Shown here piece by piece: positions 1-10,800 of a stretch of 64,000 nt of DNA. The notes beneath the pieces are model-generated. The model did not search any database. It had not been told where the DNA came from and saw nothing but the letters and a program-made list of their open reading frames with translations. A program made the position numbers and the translations under genes. Every line of letters starts with the position of its first letter. Positions within the stretch are counted from its first letter, which is position 1. The stretch comes from Apoderus coryli (lineage: Eukaryota; Arthropoda; Insecta; Coleoptera; Attelabidae). The stretch lies in assembly GCA_911728435.2 (NCBI GenBank), contig OU452216.1:7266342-7330341 (forward strand), in the 5' to 3' direction.

Positions 1-170
1 GCAAAAATTATTTCTCGAATCCTTGTTCAATTTAAAATAAAAAAAGACTCTTCTCTTTTTTTCGTTCGACACATCGTTTCTCAGTATTTTAATCTGTTCG
101 ACTTTGTGTCAAACGGAAAAAAATAAAGATACTTTTTTTTTATTGTAAATTGAATTGAACACTTTTGATG

Positions 171-486
171 CCCCTATTTTTTACGCCACTGGAATAAATA
201 TATTTTTTTCTTTTTTCTTAAATTCTCTGTTCATTTTCGCTTAAAAAAGTAGGAACTTTTTATAGGTCTAAAGTGAAGAGTTTTGCAGGAATTTATCTCT
301 AAACAAAAGTCTGCAAGTAGGTCTTTTTTCTACCTTATCTTGCAGACTTATGTTTAGAGCGAAATTCCTGCAAAACCGTTCACATTAGACACATAAAACC
401 CAATTACTTTTCCAAGCAAAAATGAACAGGGAATTGAAAAAAAAAATTTAAAAATATATATATACCAGTGGCGTAAAAATATGGGG
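171..486. mobile_element. Foldback MITE, ~316 bp
   Basis: The two halves are inverted copies of each other. The left end reads CCCCTATTTTTTACGCCACT and the right end is close to its reverse complement (AGTGGCGTAAAAATATGGGG). The inner arms also pair: TTTTGCAGGAATTT near 285 and AAATTCCTGCAAAA near 362. No ORF is present, so this is a non-autonomous foldback element. The same end sequence recurs in the tandem units at 1.08-2.18 kb. The superfamily is not assigned. Confidence 0.7.
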
Positions 487-540
487 ATAAAAAGTGTAAT
501 TTTTTAAAAATATTGTTTAGGTCAAAATATGACATTTTTT

Positions 541-1078
541 AAAGAGCATAGCGAATCAGAATCACCCTGTATAAAATATAATAGAACAACAAAAACAGCA
601 GTAACCAATTAGGTACCTACCTATTGTTTCGTTTCATTCATAGTCATAATAGGAAAACTTTTGGTAGCAGCATTTTTAGATGCAAAAAGATAATCGGATA
701 ACAATACTAATCAGTCCATGAAATATCTACACTCTAACATGAATGGCTATTATGGTTGTTTCGTATTTTAAAATATCTAAATTGCTTAACAGTTCACATA
801 CAGGTACCTATATCGTTAGTTATTTATTCAAAATTCTTATATAATCACTTGTTTGCATTGTGTTAAAGTGATTGGGAATTATATCTACATAATATTAATT
901 CAAACCTTTTATTTTTCCTTTTCTTTTCTTCTAATATAAAATGCGTTTATGTAATTAGGTAGATATATATGTCAGTTATTATTTAACAATAATTAATGCG
1001 CATTTTATTTATTTCATAATTATTATCTGACAAAATCCATATTTTCAGTTTTGATGTTGTGGCATTATTTTTGAATAG
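541..1078. other. AT-rich stretch without recognisable features
   Basis: No ORF, RNA gene or repeat recognised. It contains TAGGTACCTA-type motifs common in some insect genomes. Confidence 0.5.
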
Positions 1079-2175
1079 TGACACTTTTTATCCCCCTATA
1101 CCTTACGCCACTGGAATAAATAGATCCTTTTATTTTTTTTTAATTCCCTGTTCATTTTTGCTTTAAAAAGTATTTACTTTTTATGGGTCTAAAATGAACA
1201 GTTTTGCAGAAATTCGCATCTAAACAAAAGTCTGCAAGTGCCTGAGATTGTACATAAATTTCGAAAATTTGCCATAATTCAAAACCGCATTTAAATATTT
1301 TTTTGAAATTTCGTAACCGAAATGTTCTTTAAAAAAGTCGTATTTTGACATAAACAAAATTTTTGAAAAAATAACCAGTGGCATGCTATAGGGGTTAGTG
1401 ACACTTTTTACCCCCCTATTTTTTACGCCACTGGAATAAATAGATCCTTTAATTTTTTTTTAATTCCCTGTTCATTTCTGCTTTAAAAAGTATTTCCTTT
1501 TTATGGGTCTAAAATGAACGGTTTTGCCGGAATTTGCCTCTAAACAAAAGTCTGCAAGTGCCTGAGATTGTACATAAATTTCCAAAATTTGCCATAATTC
1601 AAAAACGCATCTAAATATTTTTTTGAAATTTCGTGACCGAAATGTTTTTTAAAAAAGTCGTATTTTGACATAAACAAAATTTTTGTAAAAATAACCAGTG
1701 GCATGCTATAGGGGTTAGTGACACTTTTTATCCCCCTATTTTTTACGCCACTGGAAAAAAAATATTTTTTTATTTTTTTTTAAATTCTCTGTTCATTTTT
1801 GCTTTAAAAAGTAATAACTTTTTATGGTTCTAAAATGAACGGTTTTGCAGGAATTTGCCTCTAAACTAAAGTCTGCAAGTGCCTGAGATTGTACATAAAT
1901 TTCGAAAATTTGGCATAATTCAAAAACGCATTTAAATATTTTTTTTTAAATTTAGTGACCGAAATGTTCTTTAGAAAATTCGTATTTTGACATAAACAAA
2001 ATTTTTGAAAAAATAACCAGTGGCATGCTATAGGGGTTAGTGACACTTTTTATCCCCCTATTTTTTACGCCACTGGAAAAAAAATATTTTTTATTTTTTT
2101 TAAATTCCCTGTCCATTTTTGCTTAAAAAATTAATAACTCTTAGGGGTCTAAAATGAACAGTTTTGCAGCAATTT
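1079..2175. repeat. Tandem array of ~320-bp MITE-derived units (about 3.3 copies)
   Basis: The block GTGACACTTTTTATCCCCCT recurs near 1079, 1399, 1719 and 2040, giving a period of 318-321 bp. Each unit begins with the same TACGCCACTGG terminal motif as the foldback MITE at 171-486 and ends with its inverted partner CCAGTGGCATGCTATAGGGG. The array therefore looks like head-to-tail MITE copies. The last unit is truncated near 2175. Short ORFs inside it are chance. Confidence 0.75.
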
Positions 2176-2552
2176 GCCTCAGCTTCCTTTGACCGTCTTC
2201 TTGTGATATAAAAATGCAGTGTCTCATTTAAAAATGCATCGCTTGTAAAAGAAATGAGATATCCAGACGCTTTAACAAGCAAAATCCTCGGAACACATCC
2301 AGCCTTATCGTAAATCTCGTTGGAACCAGGATGTTTTGCATGTTTGTCCCACAGGATTTTTTAAAATTCCTAAACGTCTAAAAACTACGTTTTGACTTAC
2401 CCTGGTATATAAACATTTTAGTAACCAAAATTTCATCAAAACAACGTTCAGCACAATCCTAATGAATCGATCTATCATCCAGTGAAAAAAATCATGAAAT
2501 AGCATCAAAAATAACAAAGTTATATCACATCAAAACTGTTTCTTTCAGCAGC

Positions 2553-2705
2553 TTTAAGATCAACAAGTATACCGCTACTTTGGGAGTTCCGCAAGGCTCA
2601 AACTTGGGATCATTACTGTTCTTATTGTTCATCAATGAATTGGATAGACAAATTCCATCTAAATCATTAATATTTCCGGACGGGTGTAATATTTTTAACC
2701 CGGTC
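2553..2705 (+). pseudogene. Non-LTR retrotransposon reverse transcriptase remnant
   Basis: The reading frame from 2583 gives GVPQGSNLGSLLFLLFINEL, the conserved RT block of Jockey/CR1-type elements. The expected FADD box follows as a degenerate FPDG. Only about 50 codons survive, with no flanking endonuclease or RNase H, so this is a dead fragment. It lies upstream of the Cys-rich gene, probably in its first intron. Confidence 0.75.
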
Positions 2706-2810
2706 CTTGCTCCAGGAAGAAATCACTGATCAATTCCCTTTAAAACTTTTATTTAACATTTTTATTCTTCTTCTTCTTAATCGCTGAAGAAAATTATTTT
2801 TTTTTAATAG

Positions 2811-5800
2811 ATGGGTTCACCGTGTCCCGATGACATGGAACTGGTTCCTGTCATTAATAAATCCACCAAGGGAGTGTATGCAGAATGTCAATGCCCACCA
2901 CAAAAAGCTCAGCATGAAACAAATGGTCGATGCTATGCATTGTTCAGCGCAGGCCCATGTAAGCGTGACTGGTATTTTGCTCCGATAGAAAACACCAACA
3001 AAATTAACAGGTAAAATAACTGATCCACAAAAATGTGGCGATTTTAATTCATTTACTCATGGAAAGTCCCTAAAAAGTGTAACCTATATATGGAATATTT
3101 GCCTAAATCAACCTCAAACAGAAAATTTACCGATTTTAATTTGTTTACTCAAGGAAAATCCTCAAAAAGTGTAGTCTATGCATGAAATATTTGCCTAAAT
3201 CAACCTCAAACAGAAAAATTACCGTTTTTAATTTATTTTCTCAAGGAAAATCCTCAAAAAGTGTAGCCTATGCATGAAATATTTGCCTAAATCAACCTCA
3301 AACAGAAAAATTACCGTTTTTAATTTATTTTCTCAAGGAAAATCCTCAAAAAGTGTAGCCTATGCATGAAATATTTGCCTAAATCAACCTCAACCAGAAA
3401 AATTACCGATTTTAATTAATTTACTCAAGGAAAATCCTCAAAAACTGTAGCCTATACAAGAAATATTTGCCTAAATCAACCTCAAACAGAAAAATTACCG
3501 TTATTAATTTATTATCTCAAGGAAAATCCTCAAAAAGTGTAGCCTATGCATGAAATATTTGCCTAAATCAACCTCAAACAGAAAAATTACCGTTTTTAAT
3601 TTATTTCCTCAAGGAAAATCCTCAAAAAGTGTAGTCTATACATGAAATATTTGCCTAAATCAACCTCAAACAGAAAAATTACCGTTTTTAATTTATTTCC
3701 TCAAGAAAAATCCTCAAAAAGTGCAGCCTATGCATGAAATATTTGCCTAAATCAACCTCAACCAGAAAAATTACCGATTTTAATTTATTTACTCAAGGAA
3801 AATCCTCAAAAAGTGTAGCCTATGCATGAAATATTTGCCTACATCAACTTCAAACACAAAATTGGCGATTTTAATTAATTTACTTATGGAAACTCCCCAA
3901 AAAGTGTAGCCTATATATGGAACATTTGCCTGCATCAATTTCAGGCAGAAATTTGGCGATTTTAACTTGATTTGTCCATTAATTTTGTTATTATGAATAG
4001 TTCAGCACGTCACTGGGGCAGCTGTAAGCCAATGAAAATGTGCCAAGAAATCAACCATCTCTATTGGCCGAAAGACGGTAAATGCTACCAAAAATTGACT
4101 AGAGGACCCTGCAGCAAAGGTCATCTATTGACAGTTGATAACAACCATATGTCCGTGTGCGATTGCAACAAAGGCAAGGAGCTGCAAAACTATCGATACA
4201 GCGATGGGTATTGCTATCAACATTTCAGTAAAGGTCCTTGTAAGGAGAAAGGACACTTGTATTTGCCGGACAGAACATGTGGATGTTACAGTTTTCTACC
4301 CCATTTCCATGAGGATACACAAAAGTGCTACGAATTGGGTAAAAAATAATATTACGCTAATTCCTGTCAAACTAAAACTTAATTCCCTTCAATTTTAGGC
4401 AGAATAGGACCGTGTAACAAGGGCGAAATCTTCACCATCAGTCCCGAAACGGGAAAGGGAACATGTTGGTGTAAACAGGACTATATTCGGTATAGAAACA
4501 GTACAAGTTGTAATCGACCCTATACTCAAGGACCTTGTGAAAAAGGACATATTCTAATGGACGAGAATACTTGCATGTTGCTTCCTTGCAGCAGAGGAGA
4601 ATTATATTTCCCCGAGGACTCACGATGCTTCAGAATTGGTAAGTTTTTTCATTAATTTACTCATGGAAATTCCCCACAAAGTGTTGCCTATATATGGAAC
4701 ATTTGCCTACATCAATTTCAGTCAAAATTGTGGCAATTTTAATTAATTTACTCATGGAAAGTCCTCGAAAAGTGTTGCCTATATATGGAACATTTGCCTA
4801 CATCAATTTCAGACAAAAATCTGGCGATTTTAATTAATTTACTCATGGAAAGTCCCTGAAAAGTGTTGCCTATACATGGAACATTTGCCTACATCAATTT
4901 CAGACAAAAATGTGGCAATTTTAATTAATTTACTCATGGAAAGTCCCCGAAAAGTGTTGCCTATATATGGAACATTTGCCTACATCAATTCCAGACAAAA
5001 ATCTGGCGATTTTAATTAATTTACTCAAGGAAAGTCCCCGAAACGTGTTGCCTATATATGGAACATTTGCCTACATCAATTTCAGGCAAAAATGTGGCGA
5101 TTTTAATTAATTTACTCATGGAAAGTCCCCGAAAAGTGTTGCCTATATATGGAACAATATCCCTACATCAATTTCAGTCAAAATGTGGCGATTTTAATTA
5201 ATTTACTCATGGAAAGTCCCTACAAAGTGTTGCCTATATATGGAACATTTGCCTACATCAATTTCAGTCAAAATTGGGGCGATTTTGATTCATTTACTCA
5301 TGGAAAGTCCCCGAAAAGTGTTGCCTATATATGAAACATTTGCCTACATCAATTTCAGACAGAAATATAGCGATTTTAATTAATTCTTTCAGGTACTCAA
5401 GGCCCTTGTCCATCCGGCAAAATAGTCTCGTTCGATTTCAATACGCGTCCATCTCTAGATGGCGTCTCATACAACGGGAAATGCACCTGCCAAACCAAAG
5501 ACTGCCGAACAGTACCGACTAGCCAATGCGACATCACGAAACGTTTTGTACGCTACAAGGACAGCCAAATCTGCTACAAACTTTACACGCAAGGGCCATG
5601 CCCTGATGGCGCCTGGATCGCACCGAAACGTCAGGGTCGTCATCACAGCGACAACACTGAAGATATTATTGTGAACAGAATTAAAAATTTAGTGAACACC
5701 AACAACAGTTCGAACAGTGACGTTGTTCCGAAATCTATGGAGATTTTGGACGATTCAGTGGTGGTGGTAGTTGGGGAAGTAGTGGGGATATGTGAATGTC

Positions 5801-5913
5801 GGCCGGGACATGTGCGTAAAGTGCGAATGATCGGGGATAAACCGGTGGCCGAATGTGCATCGCCTACTATAATTTTAGTTGATTACTTGAATAGGAATTA
5901 CACAAAAACGTAG
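2811..5913 (+). CDS. Cys-rich GPC-repeat protein (DUF4789-like), 5' end missing
   Basis: Four exons splice in frame: 2811-3010, 4001-4338, 4399-4638 and 5393-5913 (TAG stop), about 432 residues. Introns are GT-AG with phases 2, 1, 1. The protein is built from repeats of the form C-Y-x(4,5)-GPC followed by G or K and then a CxC pair (CYALFSAGPC, CYQKLTRGPC, CYQHFSKGPC, CYKLYTQGPC), as in insect DUF4789 proteins; about eight GPC units are visible. The family is uncharacterised and generally predicted to be extracellular. The first exon starts directly after a splice acceptor (TTTTTAATAG), and the ATG at 2811 is followed by no signal peptide, so a signal-peptide exon probably lies upstream. An AATAAA lies 85 bp after the stop. 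Introns 1 and 3 are satellite-filled; intron 2 is only 60 bp. Family call by motif recognition. Confidence 0.8.
3022..3970 (+). repeat. 91-92-bp satellite array filling intron 1 of the Cys-rich gene
   Basis: About ten monomers with period 92 bp; for example, the GAAAAATTACCG block recurs at 3213, 3305 and 3397. The unit contains ATTACCGATTTTAATTTATT, CTCAAGGAAAATCCTC and TATTTGCCTAAATCAACCTC. The array starts about 12 bp after the donor and ends about 30 bp before the acceptor of the host intron. The last two monomers are of the other sequence variant. Confidence 0.9.
4651..5385 (+). repeat. 91-bp satellite, eight whole monomers filling intron 3
   Basis: ATTAATT recurs at 4651, 4742, 4833, 4924, 5015, 5106, 5197, 5288 and 5379: exactly 8 x 91 bp. 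The array begins 12 bp after the donor at 4639 and ends 8 bp before the acceptor boundary at 5392. Each monomer carries TGCCTACATCAATTTCAG, which looks like a splice acceptor on the coding strand. Confidence 0.92.
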
Positions 5914-5997
5914 GGAATTAAGGAGTTTTAGATGTAGTTAAATTATTGATGAATTAGTGCCAAAAATATGTAAAAACCGATTTTGTTTTATATTTTT

Positions 5998-6003
5998 AAT
6001 AAA
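5998..6003 (+). terminator. AATAAA polyadenylation signal of the Cys-rich gene
   Basis: AATAAA 85 bp downstream of the TAG stop, in the transcribed orientation and just before the next satellite array. Confidence 0.5.
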
Positions 6004-6069
6004 CAAATTAAAATCTTGCATTGCCATGCATTCACAATTGCTTTTGCGATCAGTATTGAGCATTGGTTT

Positions 6070-7615
6070 GAGCTTTTTTCATGGAAACTCCACAAAAACT
6101 GTAGCCTATATATGCCTACATCAATCTTAAACAAAAAATTGGTAATTTTAAATCATTTATTAATGCAAAGTCCTCAAAAACTGTAGCCTATATATGAAAC
6201 ATTTGCCTACCTCAACCTCAAATTGAAAAATTGGCTATTTTAATTTATTTACTCAAGGAAAATCCTCAAAAAAGTGTAGCCTATGCATGGAATATTTGCC
6301 TACATCAACCTCAAACAGGAAAATTACCGATTTTAATTAATTTTCTCAAAGAAAATCCTCAAAAAGTGTAGCCTATGCATGAAAAATGTGCCTAAATCAA
6401 CCTCAAACAGAAAAATTACCGATTTTAATTTATTTACTCAAGGAAAATCCTCAAAAAGTGTAGCCTATGCATGAAAAATTTGCCTAAATTAACCTCAAAC
6501 AGAAAAATTACCGATTTTAATTTATTTACTCAAGGAAAATCCTCAAAAAGTGTAGCCTATGCATGAAAAATTTGCATAAATCAACCTCAAACAAAAAAAT
6601 TACCAATTTTAATTAATTTTCTCAAAGAAAATCCTCAAAAAGTGTAGCCTATGCATGAAATATTTGCCTAACTGAACCTCAAACAGAAAAATTACCGATT
6701 TTAATTTATTTTCTTAAGGAAAATACTCAAAAAGTGTAGGCTATTGATGAAAAATTTGCCTAAATCAACCTCAAACACAAAAATCACCGATTTTAATTTA
6801 TTTATTCAAGGAAAATCCTCATAAAGTGTAGCCTATGCATGAAAAATTTGCCTAAATCAACCTCAAACAGAAAAATTACCGATTTTAATTTATTTTCTTA
6901 AGGAAAATCCTCAAAAAGTGTAGGCTATTCATGAAAAATTTGCCTAAATCAACCTCAAACACAAAAATCACCGATTTTAATTTATTTATTCAAGGAAAAT
7001 CCTCATAAAGTGTAGCCTATGCATGAAAAATTTGCCTAAATCAACCTCAAACAGAAAAATTACCGATTTTAATTTATTTTCTTAAGGAAAATCCTCAAAA
7101 AGTGTAGGCTATTCATGAAAAATTTGCCTAAATCAACCTCAAACACAAAAATTACCGATTTTAATTTATTTACTCAAAGAAAATCCTGAAAAAGTGTAGC
7201 CTATGTATGGAACATTTGCCTACATCAACCTCAAACACAAAATTGGCTATTTTAATTTATTTACTCAAGGAAAATCCTCAAAAAGTGCAGCCTATGCATG
7301 AAAAATTTGCCTAAATCAACCTCAAACAAAAAATTGCCGATTTTAATTAATTTTCTCAAAGAAAATCCTCAAAAAGTGTAGCCTATGCATGAAATATTTG
7401 CCTAAATCAACCTCAAACAAAAAATTACCGATTTTAATTAATTTTCTCAAAGAAAATCCTCAAAAAGTGTAGCCTATGCATGAAATATTTGCCTAAATCA
7501 ACCTCAAACAAAAAATTACCGATTTTAATTAATTTTCTCTTTTTGAGGATTTTCAAAAAGTGTAGCCTATGCATGAAACATTTGCCTACACAAACTTTAA
7601 ACATAAAAATTGGTT
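6070..7615 (+). repeat. 91-92-bp satellite array between the Cys-rich gene and Cep135
   Basis: About 16 monomers, same unit and same orientation as in the introns of the neighbouring gene. Most are of the CTCAAACAGAAAAATTACCG variant. One monomer near 7537-7560 is interrupted by an inverted-looking CTCTTTTTGAGGATTTTC junction. If Cep135 continues leftward, this array lies within one of its introns. Confidence 0.88.
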
Positions 7616-7825
7616 GGTAGCCATTGGTTTGGGCTTCCTTAGCGTTTCATCTGTGCATCCTTTCGGAATTTGCGCTGCGCCCAATCATAAAAATAATTTT
7701 AATTGAAATTTAATTTTTTATGGAATAAAATAAATGAAAAACAAACCGTAATTTCCACTGCAAACTGAAAGAAACTATTTCAACACAAACATTAATACAA
7801 AAAAAAAAAGTTAAGTGCCACTTAC
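7616..7825 (-). other. Sequence after the last visible Cep135 exon; possible short alternative 3' end
   Basis: On the minus strand, an AG near 7649 (CGCTAAG followed by GAAGCCC) would splice in phase to the 7826 donor and add about 17 residues before a stop inside the satellite. This would give a truncated Cep135. It is only an arithmetic possibility; the pyrimidine tract is poor. Confidence 0.15.
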
Positions 7826-10800
7826 CTTAGCTTCCGTCGCAAATCATTTAACTCAGCCTCTAAACCGGATATCGATCCATTTTTCGTCCTCAGTTTCTCC
7901 TCCAATTCAGCAATTTTCTCCGTTTTCGCATCCACGGCATCCTAGATAGAGCCAAAATAAATCAAAAAAAAAAATAACAAACCCAACTAGTTACTCACGA
8001 GTAATTCATCTTTTTCCTTATCAATTTTACTCAGCTGCATCTTCATCGTCTCTACATCACCGTTTAACCGGTCAATCTCACCGGTATATCGTGCTGTTTC
8101 TCGATTACCATCGCTCATTCGTGATTTAAATGCTTCCAGCTCTGTCTCGGCACGTATCAACTTGTTCTGAGCATCAGACAGAGCTCTATCCGTTTGCTCA
8201 TGGAGATTCCTGTTCAAAAAAAATCAACAACTAGAACTAGAGAACTTCAAACAGAAAAATTGTCCATTTTAATTAATTTACTCATGGAAAGTCCGCAAAA
8301 AGTGTTGCCTATATATGGAGTATTTGCCTACATCAATTTCAGACAAACATGTGACGATTTTAATTAATTTACTCATGAAAAGTCCCCTAAAAATAGTTGC
8401 CTATATATGGAATATTTGCCTACATCAATTCCAGACAAAAATGTGGCGATTTTAATTAATTTACTCATGGAGAATCCCCTAAAAATAGTTGCCTATATAT
8501 GGAATATTTGCCTAGATCAATTCCAGACAAAAATGTGGCGATTTTAATTAATTTACTCATGGAGAATCCCCTAAAAATAGTTGCCTATATATGGAATATT
8601 TGCCTAGATCAATTCCAGACAAAAATGTGGCGATTTTAATTAATTTACTCATGGAAAGTCCCCTAAAAATTGTTGCCTATATGGAAGATTTGCCTACATC
8701 AACTCCAGACAAAAATGTGGCGATTTGAATTAATTTACTCATGGAAAATCCCCTAAAAATTGTTGCCTATATATGGAATATTTGCCTACATCAATTCCAG
8801 ACAAAAATGAGTCGATTTTAATTAATTTACTCATGGAAAGTCCCCAAAAAAAGGGTTGCCTATATATGAAACATTTGCCTACATCAATTCCAGACAAAAA
8901 TGTGGCGATTTTAATTAATTTACTCATGGAAAATCCCCTAAAAATTGTTGCCTATATATGGAATATTTGCCTACATTAATTTCAGACAAAAATGGGCGAT
9001 TTGAATTAATTTACTCATGGAAAGTCCCCTAAAAATAGTTGCCTATATATGGAATATTTGCCTACATCAATTCCAGACAAAAATGTGTCGATTTTAATTA
9101 ATTTACTCATGGAAAGTCTCCAAAAAAGGGTTGCCTATATATGAAACATTTGCCAACATCAATTCCAGACAAAAATGTGGCGATTTGTATTAATTTACTC
9201 ATGGAAAGTCCCCTAAAAATTATTGCCTATATATGGAATATTTGCCTACATCAGTTTCAGACAAAAATGTGGCGATTTGTATTAATTTACTCATGGAAAG
9301 TCCCCTAAAAATAGTTGCCTATATATGGAATATTTGCCTACATCAATTCCAGACAAAAATGTGGCGATTTGTATTAATTTACTCATGGAAAGTCCCCAAA
9401 AAGTTCTCTCTTGCCTATATCAGCCCCAAATGGACGAAAACGTTGTCGATTTCATTGAAATCGAACCAATTCCACTTACTTAAGCTGGTTATAGTTGGCT
9501 CGCTGTAAATTCAACTCATTTTGGCACTCCTTCAACTGATCCACAACCTTTTTGTAGTCGCCTTCCAACGAGGAAATGTTAGACCTCGCTGTCACGTCGT
9601 TCTTCACCAAATCACGCCGTTCATCTTCAAGCTTTCGGATGTGTTCTTCCATATCCTTGAACGCTTTCTTAATGCGTTCTTCGTTGAACACAGTTGATTC
9701 ATTTAGAGACTGAATTTTCGTTTTCAATGTGCCATTTTCCATTTCGCAATGCTTCAATTCGTCACGTAGAATTTCGATTTCACGTTCTCGTCGTTTGCAA
9801 ATGGGCCTTGGACAATCCATTTCCATATCGTCCCCGCGCACGCTACTATTTGATTGTTTAGAAAATAACGCGAACTTCTCCGTGGTCAATGTTCGGATTT
9901 CCCTTTGCAACTCCGCTATGACCTTCTCCTTCTCCTCCAATCGTTGCAGAAACTCCGCACACTACAAATAAATCCGACGAATTACACCTTCAACTTTAAC
10001 GTTGTTTGTGTCTTCGTCTTACGTTATTCTGCCGGAACGCCATCTCTTTATCCAACAACTCCTTAAAGTTCTTCACGCAACTTCCAACTTCACAACAGCA
10101 TTTCCCGTGGAGATACTCTCCCAATAAACTCTCCTCTCTGCTAGCTTCAATTCTATCACCGGATTCGTTCGAGTTACGGCGAACTTTATTAGGTGATACA
10201 ACTTTCGTCGGAACTGACTTTGATACTCGTGGTTTGGGAGTTTTTCTCGTAGATAATTGACTTTTCCTGGAAGTTTTCGACGTAGCTTTCTCTTCCGCAC
10301 TCTAAATGTATGGAAATTGAAAAAATTAAACTCAAAATGTAGGGAACATTTGCCTAAATCAACTTCAAACCGAAAAATTGGCGATTTTAAATCATTTCCT
10401 AATGGAAACTCCCCACAAAGTGTTGCCTATATATGGAATATTTGCCTACATGAATTTCAGACAAAAATGTGGCGATTTTAATTAATTTACTCATGGAAAA
10501 TCCCCACAAAGTGTTGCCTATATATGGAACATTTGCCTACATCAATTTCAGACAAAAATGTGGCGATTTTAATTAATTTACTCATGGAAAGTCCCCACAA
10601 GGTGTTGCCTATATATGGAACATTTGCCTACATCAATTTCAGACAAACATGTGGCGATTTTAATTAATTTACTCATGGAAAGTCCCCACAAAGTGTTGCC
10701 TATATATGGAACATTTGCCTACATCAATTTCAGACAAAAATGTGGCGATTTTAATTAATTTACTCATGGAAAATCCCCTAAAAATTGTTGCCTATATATG

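Noticed and set aside
2305..2517. 70-codon minus-strand ORF near the RT remnant
   Set aside because: No RT or transposase motif in it; probably chance within decayed repeat DNA.
8739..9508. Several 60-90-codon ORFs such as those starting MEYLPTS
   Set aside because: They are translations of satellite monomers, recurring with period 91 bp.
10006..10260. Plus-strand ORF opposite the Cep135 linker exon
   Set aside because: Antisense shadow of the exon 10301-10023, which splices in frame with its neighbours.
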